A stretch of DNA of 64,000 nt from Cycloclasticus pugetii PS-1 (lineage in GTDB: Bacteria; Pseudomonadota; Gammaproteobacteria; Methylococcales; Cycloclasticaceae), in the NCBI RefSeq assembly GCF_000384415.1, contig NZ_ARVU01000001.1, positions 620,001 through 684,000 of the forward strand, read 5' to 3'. Of this stretch, positions 26,685 through 34,947 are shown in pieces. The notes under the pieces are model-generated. The model saw only the letters and a list, made by a program, of their open reading frames with translations, was not told where the DNA came from and did no database searches. The number at the start of each line of letters is the position of its first letter. Within the stretch, counting starts at the first letter, position 1. A program made the position numbers and the translations under genes.

Positions 26685-28304
26685 TTAGAGTAAAACGGGT
26701 GTCATGTCATTTGCCAAACCTTTAATACTACGTGGTTGTTTTTTTACCGTTAGTTGAAAACATAATAAATTCGGTAGTAATGCTTTAACTTCATCGGCTC
26801 TTCCTTTGAATGTGCCATCATTACCCCATATCGCAATCGTTTTTTCAGCGCGTTGATGATTTTCTAATAAGCTGACATCATTATATGTGCCGATTGGGTC
26901 GCAGGCCTTTTTTAGGTCTGAAATGTTCTTCGCTCGGTACGCAAAAAGACTGCCAATAATAATGCTGCCATAGTCATGTTGTTTCGCATAAGCGATACAT
27001 TTTTTTATTAAAGCATCATCATAATGGTCTTCTTCGCAGGTTGGGTGTAAAGCAATAAAAAATAAGCTCGGTTTTTTAATATCCCATGTTCGGCTCAGTG
27101 AATAACGGTATGTCTCATCGGTGGGTGGTATGACAAACGCATTGTCGGCATTTGCGCTAATGGACTCAGCTGTTTTAGCAGAATTTTTTGATGTGGTTGG
27201 AGCCGGTTTTGAATCGGTTTTTTTTTGACGACCTAAATTATCTTGAAAATTCCAAATATCACTGGGCCACTCTTCTTGACTTAGGTCTTTTATTAAGAGC
27301 TCATTAGTGCTTGTTTTGGCAAGTGGTGTAAAGCAGTCGGCATCTGAGCTAGGGGTATATTGACCAAAGGTGATTTGGCGCATGGTTCTTAATAAGTAGG
27401 GCGATATCTTACCAAGCTCTTCCCAGTTATTAATGGGGAAATGGGGCTTTTTAAATTGACCGTTACCAAATAACCACATCAAATATTGACCTATCCAGTC
27501 CCTAATATAAGGGAAGGCCGCAAAGGCCGTTGCGCACTCTAATATGCGGTACTTGCCATCTTTTCCAACAGCGATGTCACAGGCCCAGTATTCTGCTTTT
27601 GCGGCTTTAGAAACGCGTACAGCTAAATCAAGCACTTCCTTTGGCACGTTTTGGTAATCAATGCTGCCACCCTGACTGGTATTGGTTAACCACTCACCTT
27701 CTGGTGGACGGCGCCAAAAGGCACATACCGGTTCGTGACCGATTAACATGACGCGAATATCAGCTGACATGGGAATAAAATCTTGAACGTAAATGGGGTT
27801 GTATTTTTTGCTTTCTAGTAGTTGTTTGGCTTCATCAAAAGTATCGACCTTATGAACAAAATAGCCACCATAATTTGACGGCCCATAGGATTTTTTAATG
27901 ATTTTTGGGTAACGAGTTTTTTCAAGAAACTGGTAGCCTTTTTTACGGTCGTAAAAAATATGTGTTGGCGGAATAGGAATGTCATATTTTTTACAAAAGC
28001 GTGTAACGTTTTCTTTGGATTTATTAGAAAACTGTGTGTCTAGTGAGGGGACAAAGCGGACGTTAGGCAGTGCTTTGGAGATTTCACGAAACGTTTCGTA
28101 CGCTGTTGCCGGAATATTACCAATTAAAACATCAATTTTTTTGTTTTTAATGTCGTTAATAAGGCGTTGCTGGTCATTTTTCCAATGATAAGTGACGGTT
28201 TCAATTTTATCCGGCCAACCTTTAAAGTTAGATGGGTGAAAAAATTGCAGTACAAAGTCCATGTACAGTAAACCTAATGTTGGGCGTTTTTGACTGCTAT
28301 TCAT
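26685..28304 (-). CDS. ATP-grasp ligase fused to a DUF1643 domain
   Basis: A 539-residue cytoplasmic fusion. Residues about 1-310 form a RimK-like ATP-grasp enzyme: ATP-binding lysines in KIIKKSYGPSNYGGYFVHK (about 134-152), DIRVMLIG and the metal-binding WACDIAVG and ILECATAF segments. In the last, the usual Glu-x-Asn reads Glu256-Cys-Ala258, so the second metal ligand is changed. A Lys/Ser/Ala/Thr-rich linker (about 360-390) leads to a complete DUF1643 domain (about 398-539), with YSLSRTWDIKKPSLFFIALHPT, DPIGTYND and WGNDGTFKGR. DUF1643 has no assigned function. The gene overlaps the upstream ATP-grasp gene by 4 bases. It probably makes an amide bond to an amino acid or peptide acceptor; substrates are unknown. 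Confidence 0.85.
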   Translation of the reverse strand: MNSSQKRPTLGLLYMDFVLQFFHPSNFKGWPDKIETVTYHWKNDQQRLINDIKNKKIDVLIGNIPATAYETFREISKALPNVRFVPSLDTQFSNKSKENVTRFCKKYDIPIPPTHIFYDRKKGYQFLEKTRYPKIIKKSYGPSNYGGYFVHKVDTFDEAKQLLESKKYNPIYVQDFIPMSADIRVMLIGHEPVCAFWRRPPEGEWLTNTSQGGSIDYQNVPKEVLDLAVRVSKAAKAEYWACDIAVGKDGKYRILECATAFAAFPYIRDWIGQYLMWLFGNGQFKKPHFPINNWEELGKISPYLLRTMRQITFGQYTPSSDADCFTPLAKTSTNELLIKDLSQEEWPSDIWNFQDNLGRQKKTDSKPAPTTSKNSAKTAESISANADNAFVIPPTDETYRYSLSRTWDIKKPSLFFIALHPTCEEDHYDDALIKKCIAYAKQHDYGSIIIGSLFAYRAKNISDLKKACDPIGTYNDVSLLENHQRAEKTIAIWGNDGTFKGRADEVKALLPNLLCFQLTVKKQPRSIKGLANDMTPVLL

Positions 28305-29215
28305 TTATTTTTCTCGTGTAGTTTTTTTTCAATTAAGTTGACGATGGCGTTAATTTTTTTAGTATTAAAATCTAAGCCTAGTTGTTCTTGTTCTGGTGTG
28401 GCAAAAGCAGGGATGCCGTTGACCTCTAAAACCACATATTGTTCACGTTCTTGATCATAAATCATATCGACGCCAGCAATATCCAGGCCGGTTAATTTGG
28501 CGGCCTTTTTAGCTAAAGCGACCAGCTCATCAGTTGGTTCACGTAGTAACAATTTGCCGCCACTGGTAATGTTGGTTTTCCAGTCGCCAGCAGGGGCTTG
28601 ACGACCATAGCAACTGATGTATTCACCGTCGACAATATCAACCCTGAAGTCAGTGTTATCGTAATCAATAAAGCGTTCAACGTAAAAATGCCGAAGATCG
28701 GTATGTTTTATAAAGGGTATCAGCATATCAAGGGCCGCGTCGTTTTCAATTTTAACAAGCCCCATGCCTCCCCAGCCCTCAGTAGGTTTGTATATAATCT
28801 TGCCACCCCATTCTTTTAAGATTCTGCGTAGTGTATGAACATCATTACGATGGCATAACTCATATTCTGGCGTGATGATGCCATTACGTTGTAATAAATG
28901 AGCTGTTTTGAATTTATCCTCGGTTAGGCTAAAGGCCGTATAGTTATTAATGATCGGTATATATTGATCCAACGCTTCATAAAGATATAGTTGGTACTGT
29001 GTTTGTTGGCCAGCGTTGTAGCTAAAGAACAAATCTAACTCTTCCATTATAACGCCATCGCAGTAAATAGCGCCATTTGTGGCTGTTGCATTTCTTAAAT
29101 TTAGCTCGGTAATTGCAGAAATGTCGCGTTCTTGTAATTGGGCAATGATCGAATTTTGAATAACATCACCACCACCATTTTGATAGATCCATAACCCAAT
29201 TTCATAGGTAGACAT
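28301..29215 (-). CDS. RimK-like ATP-grasp ligase
   Basis: A 304-residue ATP-dependent carboxylate-amine ligase. ATP-grasp motifs are complete: KIIYKPTEGWGGMGLVKI (nucleotide lysine and Gly-rich loop), FYVERFID, DFRVDIVDGEYI, the Arg-rich acceptor loop near GRQAPAGDWKTN, and the metal-binding GVDMIYD with VVLEVNGIPAF (Glu-x-Asn intact). It is the first gene of the minus-strand group and overlaps the ATP-grasp-DUF1643 gene by 4 bases. Two different ATP-grasp enzymes in one operon suggest two successive peptide-bond steps, or a catalytic and a divergent partner. Confidence 0.87.
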   Translation of the reverse strand: MSTYEIGLWIYQNGGGDVIQNSIIAQLQERDISAITELNLRNATATNGAIYCDGVIMEELDLFFSYNAGQQTQYQLYLYEALDQYIPIINNYTAFSLTEDKFKTAHLLQRNGIITPEYELCHRNDVHTLRRILKEWGGKIIYKPTEGWGGMGLVKIENDAALDMLIPFIKHTDLRHFYVERFIDYDNTDFRVDIVDGEYISCYGRQAPAGDWKTNITSGGKLLLREPTDELVALAKKAAKLTGLDIAGVDMIYDQEREQYVVLEVNGIPAFATPEQEQLGLDFNTKKINAIVNLIEKKLHEKNK

Positions 29216-29546
29216 GTTTTTTTATCCTCAGATGAAGCGCTCTATAAGATTACAGCAATATTAGTACCAAGCCTGTAAGTCTTTGTTAGAGCTTGCTTAA
29301 AGCTGTTTTAGGTGCAAATAGTCGCACCATATCAGCGCTTTTTGCTTTTATATGGTGCAGTGCAAAAAATAAATGCTAGTTTTTTTATTCGTTGTTCAAA
29401 ACTGCGATATATTTCTAAGTATGAGGTGAATAATAGTGTTTAGATCTTGAGACTAGGTGAACCGGGTTATGACTATGTTGTTTGGATTTACCCTGAATTT
29501 GGTTAGGCCTTTTTTTGACTGTTAATAAAGCATGGTGAAGGGTGAA
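29216..29546. other. Divergent intergenic region with competing hairpins (29311-29358)
   Basis: This region separates the minus-strand ATP-grasp operon from the plus-strand M20 gene and holds no gene. GCACCATAT (29324-29332) and ATATGGTGC (29350-29358) form a 9-base-pair stem with a 17-base loop. GGTGC at 29311-29315 could instead pair with GCACC at 29324-29328. Such mutually exclusive stems recall an attenuator, but no leader peptide is evident. AT-rich flanks could hold promoters for both sides. Confidence 0.4.
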
Positions 29547-30647
29547 ATGGATTTTTCTGAATTAGCAGAATTAATTAATATTAATTCTTATACGAAGAAT
29601 AAGCAGGGTGTCGATAAGAGTGGTGCCTTGTTTCAACTATGGATGGAAGAGATTGGTTTCGTGACCTATGTTTACCAGCGAGAAATGATAGGTAATCATT
29701 TATTGTTTACCTCAACTCAATCAACAGGTAAAAAATTACTGCTGTTGGGCCATTTAGATACCGTTTTCCCGCCTTTGAGTTTTGAAACCTTTAGTGAAGA
29801 TGAGCAGTGGATATATGGTCCGGGTGCTTGCGATATTAAAGGCGGTAACTATGTTGCTCTTTGTGCCTTAAGAGCTGTTAAAGCTGCCTGTGGTCAAATT
29901 GGCAATATAGATATGTTATTGGTCAGTGACGAGGAAACCGGCAGTGATGATTCCAAACTGATTAGCCAACAATTAGCCGAACAATATGATTATGTGTTGG
30001 TGTTTGAGGCTGCAGGAAAGAATAATGAATTGGTGACTGGGCGAAAAGGCGTGGGCACATTCTTTATTGATATTAAAGGTAAGGCCGCACATGCTGGAAA
30101 CCATTATTCCGAAGGAGTTAATGCTAATTTAGAGGCGGCGCATAAATGTATTCAATTAACTGAATTGACCGACTTGGAAAGAGGGACCACAGTGAATGTT
30201 GGTAAGTTGGAGGGCGGTATTGGTGCCAATACTATTTCTCCGCATGCTCGTTTAATTGTTGAAATGCGTTATACCAATATGAAAGAAAGAGATCGAGTGC
30301 TTGAGGCGATACACGTGATTACCCACACGCATGAAGTTGAGGGAACTGATGCCAGCTTATCTGGGGATATTCAGCGAGATGTCATGGAGCCTAATGAAAA
30401 ACAGCAGCGGTTTTTAAGACAATTAGAATCCATCACCGGTGATCGATTGTTAACAGAACAACGGGGTGGTGTTAGTGACGCAAATATTTTTGCTGCGAAG
30501 GGTTGTATTACCTTGGATGGGTTTGGCCCCTTTGGAGATGGGGACCATACTATTCATGAACGAGCGAATAAACAAAGTTTTATAACGCGTATTGAGCAAG
30601 TTAGAAAAATCTTGATGCATTATAACCAAGGTTTGGAGAAGGATTAA
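29547..30647 (+). CDS. M20 family metallopeptidase, glutamate carboxypeptidase (CPG2)-like
   Basis: About 366 residues. The di-zinc signature is present: His69 and Asp71 in LLLGHLDTV, bridging Asp96 in GPGACDIKGG, Glu129-Glu130 in SDEETGS, Glu154 in VFEAAG, and the last His in GDGDHTIHERANK. His182 (AAHAGNHY) marks the lid/dimer domain of the CPG2 group, which removes C-terminal glutamate or other residues from amides. No signal peptide is present, so it acts in the cytoplasm. ATG 29547 is chosen over 29532 because AAGGGTGAA immediately precedes it. It is divergent from the ATP-grasp operon, with which it probably works. Confidence 0.85.
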   Translation: MDFSELAELININSYTKNKQGVDKSGALFQLWMEEIGFVTYVYQREMIGNHLLFTSTQSTGKKLLLLGHLDTVFPPLSFETFSEDEQWIYGPGACDIKGGNYVALCALRAVKAACGQIGNIDMLLVSDEETGSDDSKLISQQLAEQYDYVLVFEAAGKNNELVTGRKGVGTFFIDIKGKAAHAGNHYSEGVNANLEAAHKCIQLTELTDLERGTTVNVGKLEGGIGANTISPHARLIVEMRYTNMKERDRVLEAIHVITHTHEVEGTDASLSGDIQRDVMEPNEKQQRFLRQLESITGDRLLTEQRGGVSDANIFAAKGCITLDGFGPFGDGDHTIHERANKQSFITRIEQVRKILMHYNQGLEKD

Positions 30648-31017
30648 CGCGTCTACTCAGTGCAATGAAGTTGATAAAAACCATGTGTGATCAAGTCGTT
30701 CGCTCGCAAGGCTAAGCAAATATCTTATTTTGGACGAATAAAAGGCCTACTTATCTTAAGTGGCCTGTAGGATAAACTGCATTTTGCAGCCGTGGCTACA
30801 TCATTATTAAGCCTTGCTTGGTATCAAATTTTTCATCGCTATTCGTAAAACAGTAGACATCTAGCCGTTGTTTTTTTAGGCCGTTATAAAGCCCTTTGTG
30901 TTTACTTAATGGGGTATCATCATGACAGTAAAGTTGTTAAAAATTTAATGAATCAGTGGCTTAGCCCGCCCTCTGGCATTCATTGGTATAAGCAAGTTGT
31001 CAACGATCGGGGTTTAT
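30648..31017. other. Intergenic region between the M20 gene and the DUF432 gene
   Basis: No gene is seen. A hairpin at 30743-30766 (AGGCC, one bulged T, ACTTA, loop TCT, TAAGT, GGCCT) could end or stabilise the M20 transcript but lacks a T run. The rest has no clear signal apart from the Shine-Dalgarno-like GGGG before the DUF432 start. Confidence 0.4.
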
Positions 31018-31830
31018 ATGGGTCAACAAGATTTAAAACAAGAATCGAGGTGCTGGGGGGTGTTTGATTTGACACCCAACACAAGGTTGCAATTTAACTG
31101 TGGGGACCTTTTGCTGGATATTGCGTCTGGCGAGAAAGATTGGCTTATGCAGTATGAATTGAAAACAAGCGACACAGTGCACAACCCGTGTATACAACTG
31201 ATGGGTACGGGTGAGGAGGGCTGGAGCTTGGCGAACAAGCAACGTATTGTGTCAAACAATATACCGCAAAAGCTTTCCTTGACTCCTGTTATGTCTGACA
31301 GGGCTATTGTCTGTCGTGCGACCACGACTGTTGTCTTGTTGCCAAAAGAACAAATATCGCTCTATGTTGCTGTTCCATTGTGGTTGCAACTGAGTATAAG
31401 GGGCGGGGAAAAACCATTGTTAGATGTCTCAACAGAGCGTATTTCAGATACATGGTTTGGCTTAAATTCACGAGAAGGTGTGATGAGTTATGCTTTGCGT
31501 ATGAGCGAGCAATTAGATATACAACCTTCAACCAACCACGGAATGCGAGTGACGATTGAGATTAGAATTAAAAATGAATCCAATGAACAACTAAATTTAG
31601 ATAAAGTGAGTGTGCCAGCACCACATCTTGCGCTTTATGTAGATGAAGTTGGTCACTTTTGGACACGCCGTATTACTATGGTTCGTGAACAAGATGAACA
31701 GGCGACCCTGACCATAGATAAAGTAATGAGTACAGGTTTAGCCCATCAAAACCTGACCCTAGTGAGTGCAGCAAGAGACGACCTGGGGCAACATAAAATA
31801 ACAAAGGCCTTATCAGCTTTGTTTGGTTAG
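31018..31830 (+). CDS. DUF432 family protein
   Basis: About 270 residues, soluble, no signal peptide or membrane segment. It matches the general pattern of DUF432 proteins: an N-terminal beta-rich half (WGVFDLTPNTRLQFNCGDLLLDI), a central VAVPLWLQLSIRGGEKPLLDVSTERISDTWFGLNSREGVMSYAL block and a C-terminal immunoglobulin-like half. The function is unknown. DUF432 genes often sit next to mechanosensitive channel genes, as here, 25 bases before an MscS gene, so a role in channel function or osmotic response is inferred. ATG 31018 is preferred over TTG 30997 because GGGG lies 6-7 bases before it. Confidence 0.7.
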   Translation: MGQQDLKQESRCWGVFDLTPNTRLQFNCGDLLLDIASGEKDWLMQYELKTSDTVHNPCIQLMGTGEEGWSLANKQRIVSNNIPQKLSLTPVMSDRAIVCRATTTVVLLPKEQISLYVAVPLWLQLSIRGGEKPLLDVSTERISDTWFGLNSREGVMSYALRMSEQLDIQPSTNHGMRVTIEIRIKNESNEQLNLDKVSVPAPHLALYVDEVGHFWTRRITMVREQDEQATLTIDKVMSTGLAHQNLTLVSAARDDLGQHKITKALSALFG

Positions 31831-31855
31831 CCAATAATACCCCAGGACATAACAG

Positions 31856-32701
31856 ATGGATAATGTATTCGCCAACATAAATACCGAGTTAACAATGGCC
31901 GTTGTACGTGCGCTGATTTTTTTTATAGTCGGTATTATTTTATCTCGAGCAGCTAATAACGTGGTGACCCGCTGGTCAACGCATAAGCTGGATGCGCATA
32001 AACAGTTATTGGTCGCAAGAGTGGCCAGTTACCTTGTGCTGCTGATGTTCTTTTTTATGGGTTTAAAAGCACTCGGGTTTGATTTAGGGGTGTTGATAGG
32101 CGCAGCTGGAATTATATCGGTTGCGATTGGTTTCGCCTCGCAAACCTCTGCCTCAAACATTATTAGTGGGTTGTTTTTGGTGTCTGAACGGCCCTTTTCG
32201 ATTGGTGACATGGTTCGTGTAGGTTCAACCATTGGCGAGGTTATTTCTATTGATTTATTATCGGTCAAACTAAGAACCTTTGATAATTTATTTGTACGAA
32301 TCCCCAATGAAACATTGATCAAGTCAGAAGTCACCACATTGACGCGTTTTCCAATTAGGCGAATTGATTTGGCGATAGGTGTTGCCTATAAAGAAAGCAT
32401 TAAGCATGTGCGCAAAGTGATGGAGCGGGTCGCCGATGCTAACCCGATCTGTTTGGATGAGCCTAAACCGACTTTTATTTTTAAAGGGTTTGGCGATTCC
32501 TCGTTGGATATGCAGTTTTCGGTTTGGGTAAAGCGAGAAAATTTTAGCGAACTAAAAAATGCTATTTATGAAGAAATTAAAGAAGCCTTTGATGCCGAAG
32601 GGATAGAAATACCCTTTCCGCACCAATCCATCTATGCGGGTAGTGTTACCGAGCCGTTCCCTATACGCGTGGTAACAGAGGAAAATGAGGCTGGACGTTA
32701 A
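31856..32701 (+). CDS. Small-conductance mechanosensitive channel, MscS family
   Basis: A 281-residue inner-membrane channel, similar in size to E. coli MscS. Three membrane segments are visible (about 10-32, 55-75, 80-115); the third is the Gly/Ala-rich pore helix GVLIGAAGIISVAIGFASQTSASNIISGLFLVSERPFSIGDMV. The cytoplasmic beta domain and alpha/beta vestibule follow, with FVRIPNETLIKSEV. It releases osmolytes on hypo-osmotic shock. It follows the DUF432 gene with a 25-base gap containing CAGGACATAACAG, so the two form an operon. Confidence 0.93.
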   Translation: MDNVFANINTELTMAVVRALIFFIVGIILSRAANNVVTRWSTHKLDAHKQLLVARVASYLVLLMFFFMGLKALGFDLGVLIGAAGIISVAIGFASQTSASNIISGLFLVSERPFSIGDMVRVGSTIGEVISIDLLSVKLRTFDNLFVRIPNETLIKSEVTTLTRFPIRRIDLAIGVAYKESIKHVRKVMERVADANPICLDEPKPTFIFKGFGDSSLDMQFSVWVKRENFSELKNAIYEEIKEAFDAEGIEIPFPHQSIYAGSVTEPFPIRVVTEENEAGR

Positions 32702-32802
32702 TTCGTAGTGAATAACGCTACTTAGAGAGCTTTATCAACTGGGCTTAGTCGCAAAAACCAATGTTTGAAGCTGACTGATTGGGCTTTATGATATCTGCGC
32801 TT

Positions 32803-33243
32803 TTAGTCATGGTTTTCATCGGCAATTACTTTTTCTCGTTGGTATAAAATAATGGCGGCGGTTCGTAGTGCGCCTAGTACAAACAAAAAAGTAGAAAGGG
32901 CATAAAGCATACTGGGATCAATTTTATGCTTGAATAAGGCAATTAAAATTTCACGAATAATGAAAACAATCGCTGCGTCAATAATTAAAGAAATTTTTAG
33001 TTTGTGAGAAATAAAGTAGTCGGTTATCGAACGCGATAATTCAATTAATACATAGAGGGTGAGCACATCAGTAATAATGTTAATATACTGACCGGTTACC
33101 CCTTCTAATTTAAACAAATCCCAAACAGAGAAAACGAGTTGGCCTGCCCCAATAGCAATGCCAATTATTATCAGTGCGAGAATCACCCCAAATACAATAT
33201 CAATGGTCTGACGATATAATTTTTTGAAAAACGTACTGAACAT
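32803..33243 (-). CDS. PsiE-like phosphate-starvation-inducible membrane protein
   Basis: A 146-residue protein with four hydrophobic segments (about 15-38, 53-72, 80-105, 110-132), matching PF06146 (PsiE). E. coli psiE is controlled by Pho and cAMP-CRP, but the biochemical role is unknown. It is convergent with the MscS gene and stands alone. A second PsiE-like protein is encoded at 57285-57743. Confidence 0.8.
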   Translation of the reverse strand: MFSTFFKKLYRQTIDIVFGVILALIIIGIAIGAGQLVFSVWDLFKLEGVTGQYINIITDVLTLYVLIELSRSITDYFISHKLKISLIIDAAIVFIIREILIALFKHKIDPSMLYALSTFLFVLGALRTAAIILYQREKVIADENHD

Positions 33244-33515
33244 TATTTGCTCCTAAGCACGTCATTCGACGTGTGCTATTAACGATAAAATAGACAATAA
33301 CACGAATTGCTTTGAGTCCTTATTTAATAATATAGAAAGCGCTAAATCAGACTGTCATAAACCGTTACTATGTCTTATGTTAAAAGAAACGAAAGGGCTA
33401 ACAGTTGATTAAAAGATCCGATGGCTGGTAGGGGTGGCGAGTGTATTTCATAAGAAGGGTTTGGCTGATTTTTACACATAAACAATGTATTTAAACATTA
33501 AGAAAGGGGAATAGA

Positions 33516-34853
33516 ATGACCGATGAAGTAAGCCAGTTAGTCGAACGGCTCAATGATGCTCATCATGATGAACAAAGGGTTGTCTTTGAAGATGCTGTTG
33601 ATCAACTCGAAGGCACTGAGCTGGCTTTATTACTCGAGTCATTGCCTGTGGCGGAGCGGTTAGAGCGATGGGAACAAGTGCCAGATGAAGAGCGTATTAA
33701 TGTGTTGGTCACAATGCGCTCGGAATCACGCCAGGCCATTTTTGACAGTATTGATGAGGAGAAATTACACGCTCTATTGAATAATGTTCATGCTGAAGAC
33801 CTTGTTCAATTAGCCGATACGTTGCCTGAGTCAGTGGTTGATGAAGCCTTGCAAAATATGGCTGAAATGCAACGTGAACATTATCAGCAATCGGTTCAAT
33901 ATGAAACTGATCAAATTGGGCGTTATGTCGATCACGGGCTATATATTTTGCCCAGAACAGCACGTGTTCGTGATGCCTTACGGGGGCTTAAAAAATCGTC
34001 TTTTGAGTGTGCAGATTGCCTTTATTTAATTAAAAGAAATGGTGATTTTGCAGGGACCGTATTAATTCAAACATTATTTTCTGCTCCGCCAGAGCAATCA
34101 TTGCAGGCATTAAGTATTGACGAGCCAATGACAGTGCCTGCTGAAATGAGTCGTTCTACAGCCTCCGATAAAGTTGAACATTCGGGTTTGATGGCGCTGC
34201 CTGTGGTTGATGCGAATAATAAACTATCTGGGCGTATTACTTTGCGCCAAGCCCTTGAAATAACGCGTGAAAATTATGAAAGCCAATTAATGGCAACAGC
34301 GGGTTTAAATGAAGATGAAGACCTTTTTGCGCCTGTATTACGCAGTTCTAAACGAAGGGCAACTTGGCTGGGCATTAATTTGTTAACCGCATTTTTCGCA
34401 TCTTGGGCGATTGGCCTTTTTGAAGCGACATTGCAACAAGTTGTTGCGCTAGCTGTTTTAATGCCTATTGTCGCCTCTATGGGCGGGATTGCCGGCAGTC
34501 AAACATTAACCTTAATTATTAGGGGACTTGCATTGGGGCAAATTGCAAAAGGTAATATCCCACCCTTGTTAATCAAAGAGGTCAGTGTCGGTGCGCTTAA
34601 CGGTGTGTTATGGGCTATTGTAATTGGCGTTATTGCCTCTTTCTGGTTTGCTAGTATCAACATTGGTTTAGTCATAGCAGCAGCGATTGTATTAAACATT
34701 ATTGCGGCAGCTTTTTCAGGCGTGGTGATTCCAATTATTCTTGACCGATTGACTATTGACCCAGCCTTATCGGGTTCAGTTATCTTGACAACAGTAACTG
34801 ATGTGGTGGGCTTTGTTGCATTTTTAGGTTTGGGAACCTTATTTCTGCTTTAA
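33516..34853 (+). CDS. mgtE: Magnesium transporter MgtE
   Basis: A 445-residue magnesium channel/transporter. An N-terminal MgtE_N helical superhelix (about 20-130) and a CBS-pair region (about 135-250) form the cytoplasmic magnesium sensor. Five membrane helices (about 285-445) contain the conserved PIVASMGGIAGSQTLTLIIRGLALGQ pore segment and a final helix with TTVTDVVGF. The CBS section looks divergent, but the total length is normal. GAAAGGGGAATAGA gives a good ribosome-binding site. The gene is transcribed alone, followed by tamA after about 95 bases. Confidence 0.93.
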   Translation: MTDEVSQLVERLNDAHHDEQRVVFEDAVDQLEGTELALLLESLPVAERLERWEQVPDEERINVLVTMRSESRQAIFDSIDEEKLHALLNNVHAEDLVQLADTLPESVVDEALQNMAEMQREHYQQSVQYETDQIGRYVDHGLYILPRTARVRDALRGLKKSSFECADCLYLIKRNGDFAGTVLIQTLFSAPPEQSLQALSIDEPMTVPAEMSRSTASDKVEHSGLMALPVVDANNKLSGRITLRQALEITRENYESQLMATAGLNEDEDLFAPVLRSSKRRATWLGINLLTAFFASWAIGLFEATLQQVVALAVLMPIVASMGGIAGSQTLTLIIRGLALGQIAKGNIPPLLIKEVSVGALNGVLWAIVIGVIASFWFASINIGLVIAAAIVLNIIAAAFSGVVIPIILDRLTIDPALSGSVILTTVTDVVGFVAFLGLGTLFLL

Positions 34854-34947
34854 TGCGGTATTGACGTTACTTTTACTCTTTCGCAAGGTTTAGTGGCGTG
34901 GTTATAAGGTGATGGTGCAAATTTAAAAATTATTTAGAGGTTATGCT

